A program made the position numbers and the translations under genes. Shown here piece by piece: positions 7,901 to 13,518 of a stretch of 13,518 nt of DNA. The DNA is from Myxococcales bacterium (GTDB lineage: Bacteria > Myxococcota > Bradymonadia > REDH01): contig JAGWVZ010000046.1 in the NCBI GenBank assembly GCA_018970625.1, positions 1 to 13,518 on the forward strand, given 5' to 3'. Each line of letters starts with the position of its first letter. The first letter of the stretch is position 1. The notes under the pieces were generated by a model. The model saw only the letters and a list, made by a program, of their open reading frames with translations. It made no database searches and was not told where the DNA came from.

Positions 7901-10861
7901 GGTGGCGACGAAGAGGCCTGGACCATGGCTGTTCGACTTCTGTTTCGCATGCGGTTGAACGAGCTCGCAGCCACCGTATTTTCTCTGGCGCCAGAACGTT
8001 TGCGACTTGAACCCTCACTTATTGCGTTGCAGATGCTGCTTCCCGAGCGGCTGCAGACCGGTAATCCCGTCGAACACTACGCCACCTGTCTGGAAGAAAA
8101 CCCGGACCTGAGCGGTGCAGAGATCGCTGAATATCTGCAGACGATCTGGCGCGAATTACAATTCTCGCAATACGCCGACCGAATGCCGCTATTGCTGGAA
8201 GTCAGTCGTAGCCGTGCCGGTGGAGCACGCAATTTTGTGGAGTTGGAGGGGCGCTTTCAGGCGGCTTCAGGAGAAACGACTCGGGCGAGTCAGGTTTTTC
8301 TGCCCCGGGGAGCGACGACCCTCTCAGGCGATTTGTCGGTGTTGCTGGAGCTGGGATTGCCGTCGCTGGCCATGCGGGCGCTCGACGAGCAGGCCGGTCA
8401 GCTTCCCTGGCTGGAATATCTGGAGGGAGCATGGAGTCTGCAAAGCGAAATTCGCCCTCGCGTCGGGCAGAATACTTGGGAGCTTTATGTACGGATTTTT
8501 GCCGACAGAGAACGTTCGGCGGCCGCTCAGGAATCGCATCAGATACCCATTTTCAGCCTGGGTTTTCAATACACGAATCATAACCCTCGGGCGGCCATTG
8601 AGATTCTGAATGAATTGCCGGATTACCGGAGTGATTATTCATTGGCAGCGGCGCTCCTGCACGCGCATCTGGGGAATCGGGAGGAGGTCCGACAATGGCT
8701 CCGAAACTCTCCCGCATGGACTGCGACGACCTCCGATGTGCGTGTCCGGCTTCAGGTGGTGGAGCTGGGAGGGGGTGTCGAGGTGTTTCCCGGAATCCTG
8801 TCTGCAGATGTCTCAAACCGCGACCTTGTGTTCGCGATTTGGGTCGCCATCCAGGAGGGACGTCACGACATCGCCCTGACTGAACTGGAGAATTCGCTCC
8901 TCCCCAGATTGCTCTCCGACCCGGTGGGATGGTTTGCGTCTGCCGCGCCGCTGACGGAGAGCGGACTCTACCTGCTGCTGAATGCGCTCGCCACGAACGG
9001 CTACGCTCATGAATGTCTGCAGCTGCTGCAACGCTGGTCCGAGCGAATGCCCGACAACGCACAGCTTCAATACGAAGCGGTTCGACTCACGCTGGAGCAC
9101 CACCTGCCCGAGGCCGACGAGCTGGTCGCCCGTTGGCTGGACCTCGCTCATGGTAGCGCCGAGCTTCAGGCGGCACTGCTGGAGTTGCTCCGCCAGACCG
9201 GCCATGGGGAAACGTCTGCGTGGGTGCATGACGAAGGCAGACTCAGCCTGCGAACGTCACACCCTGAACTTCGTCATGCGCTGTGGAACCTGGCGGTCGC
9301 CCAACCGTGGTGGCAGGGCGAGAGTGACCTGCTGCAACACCTGCTAGCCCCGCCGCAGGCTCCGGGACGAAACGCCGAGGTTCCGCTTTTATCCGAACAG
9401 GCTCGCGCACTTGCGTCGTATCAGCATGCGCCTGTCGAGGCGCTCCCGCCCCGCCTTGTGCGACGGCATATGTCCTATCCGGAGTCACCCGCCTCACTGA
9501 TTCAGGAAGCCATTCGGGCCACGTCGGCGATGGACATGGACCGGTACCTTCGCGAGACAGGCCTGCTCTCCCGGGAAGTCGCTGACATGGAATTGCAGCT
9601 GCTCAGGGGAATCGACCCCGAAACGGACCCCGACTGGTATGAGACCGCCCTGAATATCGCGCTGTCCACCTCGCTTCATCCTTTTCAGGTGATGCTGGAA
9701 CAGCTCCCGATCGAAGCCCAGCGTGATTCAGACCATTTCATAGCCTTACTCGATGAGATTTTACCCATCGCAATCCGTTCGAACATTCTTCTGCTTCGTT
9801 TGTTGGACGTTCTGAACGAAAACCCGGGCATAAACGCATGGGAGCGAATTCGCGACCTGCCTGACCCCTCGACGGCGTCCGAGGAGGTGCGCTGGCAGGT
9901 TGCGCGACTGGCATTTCGGTCCCACGACCGCGCAGCAGCCATTGAATGGGTGAACCGGGCACTGCATGAGCATCAGGATGACTTCGCGATTCTGAGCGAC
10001 CATGGACCCATGCTGCTTGAGCTGGGCGAGGTGTCCACTCTCGAGCAGCTCGTGGAGCAGGTCGATGCGGCTTGGCCTGCCAACACCCTGACTCCGGTCT
10101 GGCGTGGCCTGCTGGGCGCAGAGCGACACGGCGTATCGGACGCACACACGCTGCTGAGCGAGGGCGTTCAGGAGCTCGACACCTTTGCTCCGCATTCGCG
10201 GAACCTGCTTCGCTTACTCGTTCGCATGGGCGCAAACGACCATGCCGAGGCCCTCGCTGACCGGCTGGCAGCATTTGTCGTTCCGGGCGATACGGGCCTG
10301 CAGTTTCACGGCCTGTCCGAGGTACTGGCGGTCTGGACAGAGCTGGACCCGGAGCGCGGGCTGGCGTGGTACGATGCGCACTGGGCGCCACGTCTGGGCA
10401 ACGGCGAGCTGCATGGACTCGACAACGCCCTGTGCGGGTTGTTTGTCGCAGCCGGACAACCAGAGCGGGCTGAACAGCTTCGCATTCTAAGCTGGCAATT
10501 GAGCCCCGACGACCCGGTTCTCATGAATTACCTGGCCTGGCACTGGGCGGAGCGCGGAGAACGACTGCAAGAAGCGGAACAGCTCGCGCGGCGTGCCGTG
10601 GTGCTCGAAAACGCTGACAATCCAAATTCGATCGACACGCTGGCCTGGATTCGGTTTCAGCAGGGGGCCGTCGAAGAGGCACTCGACATGCAACGGCACG
10701 CGCTGCGTCTTCTGGCCATGCAAGCGAGCTCGGCTGACAGAGGGCGACCCGACATTCGTTCGGTCTTTCTGGAACACTACCGCGCCATGCAGGCTGCGCT
10801 TGTGCCCGCCGATACAGCTGACCCGGAGCGACGCCGTTCGCGCAACCCGCGACGTCGGTGA
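4943..10861 (+). CDS. Giant TPR-type outer-membrane lipoprotein (1972 aa)
   Basis: 1972 residues without an internal stop. The N-terminus is a lipoprotein signal: Lys2, a hydrophobic core (ITLLLVASL) and the lipobox L15-S-A-C18. Ala at +2 predicts export, acylation at Cys18 and sorting to the outer membrane, with the body in the periplasm. The rest appears almost wholly alpha-helical, made of degenerate TPR/Sel1-like helical pairs, for example around residues 255-297 (AGDALYAAGDTDGAREAL). The clearest TPR tandem lies at about 1855-1925 (LMNYLAWHWAERG, then IDTLAWIRFQQGAVEEALD). The C-terminus is Arg-rich. No catalytic motif was recognised, so a scaffold or assembly role is an inference. The TTG start is supported because any later start loses the signal peptide. 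No ribosome binding site precedes it, so coupling to the upstream gene, which it overlaps by 17 bases, is likely. TTA codons are frequent between 6206 and about 8160 and appear absent before. Confidence 0.88.
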   Translation: MKPALNITLLLVASLSACAGPQRQLDRALERGDWQTSEALLLEHDSLVLDAGARLSLYRATARCEEWLMTLDAVRDDARAAGGAAAALPWYTAEWLSYEQECAFHLAQTERWLSTLVNQNGQVVLTEGEFAFGIQALQTVAGRVPETLLMLARVLLSNAAVERAREPATWPQLEAATTDAVYRTLYLRRYATVESLLELLREHEPLQSLWRQGYAAWALESRARREGDAALGSADSGTLLQWATRWEQAGLSRAAGAAWRSLAEQRTANDAAIAWRSAGDALYAAGDTDGAREALVRSVESATDTLLYSQSTARTAHARGDTDWGLEQLAALLDARVCATDDPGSEALLDAEWQWAAMRLAQQQSGNRATTPSPERVRQVQHRSAVLTRVRNRIAQCNAEALVVQVGQALQGIGQEHEAHELLKAQFDAYGGSYSLFGVWFEQPLTDAEATDIAARLSIWLETLPDEIPDDSLRFLVGALTHRREPAIVEVRNIWLQARLTSPQVQLPLALVQARYLQEAGLTDERRELLEQVIEAQENPIQARAQVARWMVSRVDAREAAEFAAALAERPEAGATFDDIHDSDAISIRQYAWRLALTAAVENGDAAQALRAAFAWADEQGSADANTWRYLWTLRTVWEILEPEQRIEFAQRSHANGYCPPEMREEWGFALAEQQNIQGAIEVLLPMLQEPQDRLDEFIERLVNEWGLDAQQRFAAAWRDREGETAPWRRARIMALAQQLESSSLLTDERLFLVAELRSAVRAATETAENVLPSAEQLGAAHAIVRDLYPASATDERPITILLERISGKEPWDSLENDLLAFLQTSERTQSLDLLEALTAAAYGAAALPAVRTILYRFRDADGGSVVIRQAERLLTFTRQTTAVASFIEQEILAPAALLQQGVREFGPDWAWRGDTETGAREFLTLAMDYAYHLGHWSMALQCMERLTEFPGARNQSMLELALRMQALHRGGQLTVEDATYWIARWGGDEEAWTMAVRLLFRMRLNELAATVFSLAPERLRLEPSLIALQMLLPERLQTGNPVEHYATCLEENPDLSGAEIAEYLQTIWRELQFSQYADRMPLLLEVSRSRAGGARNFVELEGRFQAASGETTRASQVFLPRGATTLSGDLSVLLELGLPSLAMRALDEQAGQLPWLEYLEGAWSLQSEIRPRVGQNTWELYVRIFADRERSAAAQESHQIPIFSLGFQYTNHNPRAAIEILNELPDYRSDYSLAAALLHAHLGNREEVRQWLRNSPAWTATTSDVRVRLQVVELGGGVEVFPGILSADVSNRDLVFAIWVAIQEGRHDIALTELENSLLPRLLSDPVGWFASAAPLTESGLYLLLNALATNGYAHECLQLLQRWSERMPDNAQLQYEAVRLTLEHHLPEADELVARWLDLAHGSAELQAALLELLRQTGHGETSAWVHDEGRLSLRTSHPELRHALWNLAVAQPWWQGESDLLQHLLAPPQAPGRNAEVPLLSEQARALASYQHAPVEALPPRLVRRHMSYPESPASLIQEAIRATSAMDMDRYLRETGLLSREVADMELQLLRGIDPETDPDWYETALNIALSTSLHPFQVMLEQLPIEAQRDSDHFIALLDEILPIAIRSNILLLRLLDVLNENPGINAWERIRDLPDPSTASEEVRWQVARLAFRSHDRAAAIEWVNRALHEHQDDFAILSDHGPMLLELGEVSTLEQLVEQVDAAWPANTLTPVWRGLLGAERHGVSDAHTLLSEGVQELDTFAPHSRNLLRLLVRMGANDHAEALADRLAAFVVPGDTGLQFHGLSEVLAVWTELDPERGLAWYDAHWAPRLGNGELHGLDNALCGLFVAAGQPERAEQLRILSWQLSPDDPVLMNYLAWHWAERGERLQEAEQLARRAVVLENADNPNSIDTLAWIRFQQGAVEEALDMQRHALRLLAMQASSADRGRPDIRSVFLEHYRAMQAALVPADTADPERRRSRNPRRR

Positions 10862-11001
10862 ACCGCTGAAACAGGGGTGCGGGTGGGCAACCATGCTTGA
10901 GCGGTGGACCGGGTTCGGGCATGAAGGAGACTTGGTCGGCGTACTACCGCCCTGCAACCCACCTCGCGCAGCGTCACGATCGCGCCCCTCCCCTGAACGA
11001 T
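10862..11001 (+). other. Spacer between lipoprotein and pterin dehydratase genes
   Basis: 140 bp with no terminator-like hairpin plus T tract. The pterin dehydratase frame stays open through part of it, with a possible TTG at 10897 and an ATG at 10921. The extra residues show no family resemblance and neither start has a ribosome binding site. A promoter cannot be identified, so read-through from the lipoprotein gene is possible. Confidence 0.3.
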
Positions 11002-11298
11002 ATGCCAGCACGAACTCGCCTTAGCCCCGAAGTACTCACGGAATCGATGCGATCGCTGCCGGGCTGGACGACGGACGGCACGTTTCTGCGCCGGGCGCTC
11101 GTGTTCACCGACTTTGACGTCGCGTGGGCGTTCATGAATCAGGTGGCCGACGTCGCGCGGGCGATGGACCACCACCCCAACTGGTCGAACGTGTACAATC
11201 GCGTCGACATTGCGCTACAGACGCACGATGCCGGCGGGATTACGGAGACGGATCTGGTGTTTGCCCGGAGCCTGAATCAGCTGCTGGAGGCGTCGTGA
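11002..11298 (+). CDS. phhB: Pterin-4a-carbinolamine dehydratase
   Basis: 98 residues, normal for the family. The enzyme dehydrates 4a-hydroxytetrahydrobiopterin in the cytoplasm, recycling the pterin cofactor of aromatic amino acid hydroxylases such as phenylalanine hydroxylase; in many bacteria without such a hydroxylase its role is less clear. The conserved region is complete: LPGW near residues 19-22, then DHHPNW with His57, His58 and Trp61, YNRVDIALQTHDAGG with His75 and Asp76, and ITETDLVFA. The three His correspond to the catalytic histidines of DCoH/PhhB. The ATG at 11002 gives the usual N-terminus, although it has no visible Shine-Dalgarno sequence; upstream alternatives are a TTG at 10897 and an ATG at 10921. 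The last 59 bases overlap, on the opposite strand, the end of the phosphatase gene. No hydroxylase gene is in the window. Confidence 0.93.
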   Translation: MPARTRLSPEVLTESMRSLPGWTTDGTFLRRALVFTDFDVAWAFMNQVADVARAMDHHPNWSNVYNRVDIALQTHDAGGITETDLVFARSLNQLLEAS

Positions 11299-12361
11299 CG
11301 ACGTGTAGTCCCGGCTCTTCGATTCCGCAGAACAGATAAATCACGAGCGCCAGCAGGCACGCCAGCGCGAGCAGCGCAGACAGGAGCTGCTGCTCGAAGG
11401 CGGACGTGGTGGCGGTTGCCGGGGCCGACGCATCGCCGCTGGACGCCGGTCGCTCGGGCTCCGGGGGAGCGGGCAGGTTCTGTTGCGGGAGCAGGGATTC
11501 GCGATCGATGCCCTCCGTCGGCGTGTCCTCGAGCGAGAAGTCTGGCACGACGCGCGGCGGTCGCACGGGACGTGGGGGCTTCTGGACCTCGATGGGAGCG
11601 GGGTGAACCGTGCGTTCGCCCCATCGGACAATGCTGACCGTGATGTTATCAGGACCGCCGCCCGCATTGGCTCGCTCAATGCAGATGCGTGCGGCATCCT
11701 CTAGCGACTCGTCGGCGACGACACGGGCGAAGTCCGCTTCGGGAAACGGACCGTACAGGCCATCACTACAGAGAATGAAGGTGTCACCCGGCTGCAGTGG
11801 CAGCGGTTGCTCCATGAACTCGACATCCACATCTTCGCGACCACCGAGCGAGCGACTGATGACGTTGGAGTTGGGGTGCGATGCGGCCGCCTCGGGCGAA
11901 ATAATGCCGTCGTCCACGAGACGCTGGACCATGGTATGGTCGCGCGTCAACTGCCGGAGGACGCTCCCGCGCAAAAGGTATCCGCGGCTGTCACCGACAT
12001 GCGCGAGCAGGGCAGTGCCGGCTGCCTTGTCGATGACGAGCAGCACACAGGTCGTGCCCATTCCGCGCAGCTCGCGCCGTTGCTGGGACAATTCTGCGAT
12101 GGCCTGGTTGGCTCGCGTGATGGCAATCTGGATGCGATCATGAAGTGTGGCGAGGTCATCGCCAGCCGACGCCTGCAGCGACGCGGTGATGGTATCTACC
12201 GCGAGACGGGAAGCGGTCGAGCCACCCTTGTGCCCTCCGAGACCATCACAGACAAACCAGAAATCTGCTGCTTCCGTGAAGAGCTGCCCGAAGGCATCCT
12301 GATTCTCGGTTCTCTCTCGGCCCACATCGGTGAGGGCAGCAGAGGCAATGGGTGTTGTCAT
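11240..12361 (-). CDS. PP2C-type Ser/Thr phosphatase with C-terminal membrane anchor
   Basis: 373 residues. The catalytic domain (about 1-248) is a bacterial PPM/PP2C phosphatase that removes phosphate from Ser/Thr with two metal ions. Visible motifs are R17-T-E-N-Q-D22, V37-C-D39-G-L-G-G, GMGTT at 100-104, HVGDSR at 121-126, SDG at 199-201 and GGGPDN at 234-239. The metal ligands D22, D39, D200 and D238 are therefore intact. After a Pro-rich linker a hydrophobic helix at about 326-346 (LLALACLLALVIYLF) leaves a 27-residue tail outside, so the enzyme is probably tethered to the inner face of the cytoplasmic membrane. The ATG at 12361 was chosen because AGGAG lies four bases upstream; an in-frame ATG at 12427 adds residues without family resemblance. 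It is divergent from a Hanks-type kinase, its likely opponent, and its 3' end overlaps the pterin dehydratase gene. Confidence 0.95.
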   Translation of the reverse strand: MTTPIASAALTDVGRERTENQDAFGQLFTEAADFWFVCDGLGGHKGGSTASRLAVDTITASLQASAGDDLATLHDRIQIAITRANQAIAELSQQRRELRGMGTTCVLLVIDKAAGTALLAHVGDSRGYLLRGSVLRQLTRDHTMVQRLVDDGIISPEAAASHPNSNVISRSLGGREDVDVEFMEQPLPLQPGDTFILCSDGLYGPFPEADFARVVADESLEDAARICIERANAGGGPDNITVSIVRWGERTVHPAPIEVQKPPRPVRPPRVVPDFSLEDTPTEGIDRESLLPQQNLPAPPEPERPASSGDASAPATATTSAFEQQLLSALLALACLLALVIYLFCGIEEPGLHVVTTPPAADSGSGQTPDPSP

Positions 12362-12365
12362 AGGG

Positions 12366-12370
12366 CTCCT
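12366..12370 (-). promoter_or_regulatory. Ribosome binding site of PP2C gene
   Basis: AGGAG on the minus strand, four bases before the ATG at 12361. It decides the start in favour of residue MTTPIAS over the upstream in-frame ATG at 12427. Confidence 0.7.
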
Positions 12371-12441
12371 GTTCCCACGTTCCGGGCACCAGGGGGTGAA
12401 CCCTACCCGGCTGAGCGGCGGTACCACAGGCAGGAATGGCT

Positions 12442-12452
12442 TTCAACTTGAA
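12442..12452. promoter_or_regulatory. 11-bp palindrome TTCAACTTGAA, candidate operator
   Basis: TTCAA-C-TTGAA is a perfect inverted repeat around one central base. It lies 81 bases upstream of the phosphatase ATG and 108 bases upstream of the kinase GTG, and overlaps the candidate -35 element. Its position suits a dimeric regulator acting on both genes. An arm of five bases can arise by chance. Confidence 0.25.
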
Positions 12453-12545
12453 GAGCAACCGGCTAAAGGAGCGAATCTCGACATGAGCGTCAGAAGCGTA
12501 CGGGAGCCGGCCAATCCGAATCTCGTGCGCAACCTTCGATTTGCT

Positions 12546-12550
12546 GAGGT
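12546..12550 (+). promoter_or_regulatory. Ribosome binding site deciding the kinase start
   Basis: GAGGT lies nine bases before the GTG at 12560. The downstream in-frame ATG at 12596 has no comparable site, which favours the GTG. Confidence 0.5.
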
Positions 12551-12559
12551 ATTCCTGCC

Positions 12560-13518
12560 GTGGCAGACGCCCCTGGTACAGCTACATCCCCTGATATGTT
12601 GCCCGTCGGCAGTGTGCTGAAGGGGACCTACGAGATCGTCCGCTATCTTGGCGAAGGGGGTGCTGGTTGTGTGTATCTGGCTGAGCACATGGGGCTTGGC
12701 CATCACGTCGCTATCAAGACGCTCTATGGTCGCTTTGTGCGCGACAACAGCATGCGCGAGCGGTTTCTGGAAGAGGGGATCATTCAGGCGAACCTGAAGC
12801 ACAAGAACATCGTTCAGGTGCACGATCGGGTGGATGAGCCGGGGTTTTGTGCGTTCATTATGGAGTACGTGAGCGGCTCCAGTCTGGATCGTTATCTGCG
12901 CGACCGAAAGTCAGGCATTGATATCGCTGATATGACCCGCCTCTTCTGCGAGGTGCTCGAGGGCGCTACCTACGCGCACGCCCGCAGTGTGGTTCACCGC
13001 GATATCAAGCCTGCGAACATTCTGCTGAGTGTGGATGAAGGGGTGATAACCCCGAAGCTGACCGACTTCGGAATCGCAAAAATACTTTCGGGCCAGCGCC
13101 ATACGGAAACCGGAACCGCGATGGGGACCATTTATTACGCCCCACCCGAACAGCTGGTGGATGCGCGTAGCGTGGACCACCGTGCCGATGTGTACGCGCT
13201 CGGCTGCACGTTCTTCGAGATGCTGTCAGGCCGCGTTCCGTTTGACGGGGCGACGGTGTTCAACATCATGAAACAGCATATCGAGGCCCCACGCCCGGAC
13301 GTGTGTGAGGTGAATCCCGAGGTTCCACAGGGACTTTCAGTTGCGCTGCGAAAAGCCATGGCGATTGATCCCGGCCAACGGTTTCAGTCGGCGTCGGAGT
13401 TTCGCGAGGCGGTTCTGTCGACGACCAGAAACTCGTCCAACCGCATCTCGACAACAGGACAGGTGCCCGCGACGAAGGAAGCCTCGCCCGCCCTGTCGGA
13501 CCCTCGGACGGGCTCATC
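12560..13518 (+). CDS. Hanks-type Ser/Thr protein kinase, 3' end cut by window edge
   Basis: 319 residues are visible and the frame runs off the window. The kinase domain is complete and all key residues are present: Gly loop G31-E-G-G-A-G36, Lys53 in VAIK, Glu71/72 in helix C, H146-R-D-I-K-P-A-N153, D169-F-G171, a threonine-rich activation loop (HTETGTAMGT) and PPEQ at 195-198, then DVYALGC for subdomain IX. It is therefore an active-type kinase that transfers phosphate from ATP to Ser/Thr. From about residue 290 a Ser/Thr/Pro-rich linker begins. Kinases of this type often continue into a membrane segment and a sensor domain, which cannot be seen here. The GTG is preferred for its ribosome binding site; starting at the ATG at 12596 would remove 12 residues outside the conserved domain. 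The divergent PP2C gene is its probable antagonist. Confidence 0.95.
   Translation, partial: MADAPGTATSPDMLPVGSVLKGTYEIVRYLGEGGAGCVYLAEHMGLGHHVAIKTLYGRFVRDNSMRERFLEEGIIQANLKHKNIVQVHDRVDEPGFCAFIMEYVSGSSLDRYLRDRKSGIDIADMTRLFCEVLEGATYAHARSVVHRDIKPANILLSVDEGVITPKLTDFGIAKILSGQRHTETGTAMGTIYYAPPEQLVDARSVDHRADVYALGCTFFEMLSGRVPFDGATVFNIMKQHIEAPRPDVCEVNPEVPQGLSVALRKAMAIDPGQRFQSASEFREAVLSTTRNSSNRISTTGQVPATKEASPALSDPRTGS

Larger units (their letters stand above)
12362..12559. promoter_or_regulatory. Divergent kinase/phosphatase promoter region
   Basis: This 198-bp spacer between oppositely oriented phosphatase and kinase genes must carry both promoters. On the plus strand TTGAAG at 12448-12453 could be a -35 box, but the hexamer 17 bases further (gcgaat) is a poor -10. 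The same stretch includes a perfect palindrome at 12442-12452. No terminator or RNA gene is seen. Confidence 0.45.

Noticed and set aside
4143..10861. CRISPR, toxin-antitoxin or other defence system in the window
   Set aside because: No spaced direct repeats, small paired genes, nuclease motifs or integrase genes were seen; FxsA affects phage exclusion only when overproduced in E. coli and is not a defence gene.
12330..12620. 96-codon plus-strand open frame across the kinase/phosphatase spacer
   Set aside because: It overlaps the phosphatase start and the kinase start in other frames and has no protein-like pattern.

Overview
This is a GC-rich bacterial chromosomal window with densely packed genes. 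The organism is Gram-negative: the largest gene starts with a lipoprotein signal whose +2 residue (Ala) predicts sorting to an outer membrane. A Hanks-type Ser/Thr kinase beside a PP2C phosphatase, GTG and TTG starts, a DUF299 dikinase regulator, FxsA and a pterin dehydratase would fit a high-GC proteobacterium or a myxobacterium/PVC-like lineage. The sequence alone does not settle the phylum. I see no mobile element, CRISPR array, rRNA or tRNA.

Left block (1-3199): two unrecognised genes diverge from a spacer of about 200 bp. The leftward one, cut by the window edge, is a multi-pass membrane protein with a Pro-rich N-terminus and a long soluble tail. The rightward one has an alpha-rich N-terminal region, a roughly 195-residue Pro/Ala/Ser/Thr/Asp linker and a C-terminal domain that resembles the ribosomal protein L7/L12 C-terminal domain. 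It converges on fxsA, a small inner-membrane protein on the minus strand.

Central block (4141-11298, all plus strand): a DUF299 pyruvate dikinase regulator (GTG start) overlaps by 17 bp a 5.9-kb gene for a 1972-residue TPR-type outer-membrane lipoprotein (TTG start). A 98-residue pterin-4a-carbinolamine dehydratase follows after 140 bp. The overlap suggests that the first two genes are co-transcribed and translationally coupled, although no obvious functional link joins them.

Right block (11240-13518): a PP2C phosphatase with a C-terminal membrane anchor (minus) and a Hanks-type kinase (plus, cut by the window edge) diverge from a 198-bp spacer. The spacer holds a perfect 11-bp palindrome. 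The pair looks like a reversible protein-phosphorylation module. The phosphatase gene overlaps the pterin dehydratase tail to tail by 59 bp.

The best candidates for something undescribed are the linker protein with the L7/L12-like domain plus its divergent membrane partner, and the giant TPR lipoprotein. No complete new system can be demonstrated from this window.
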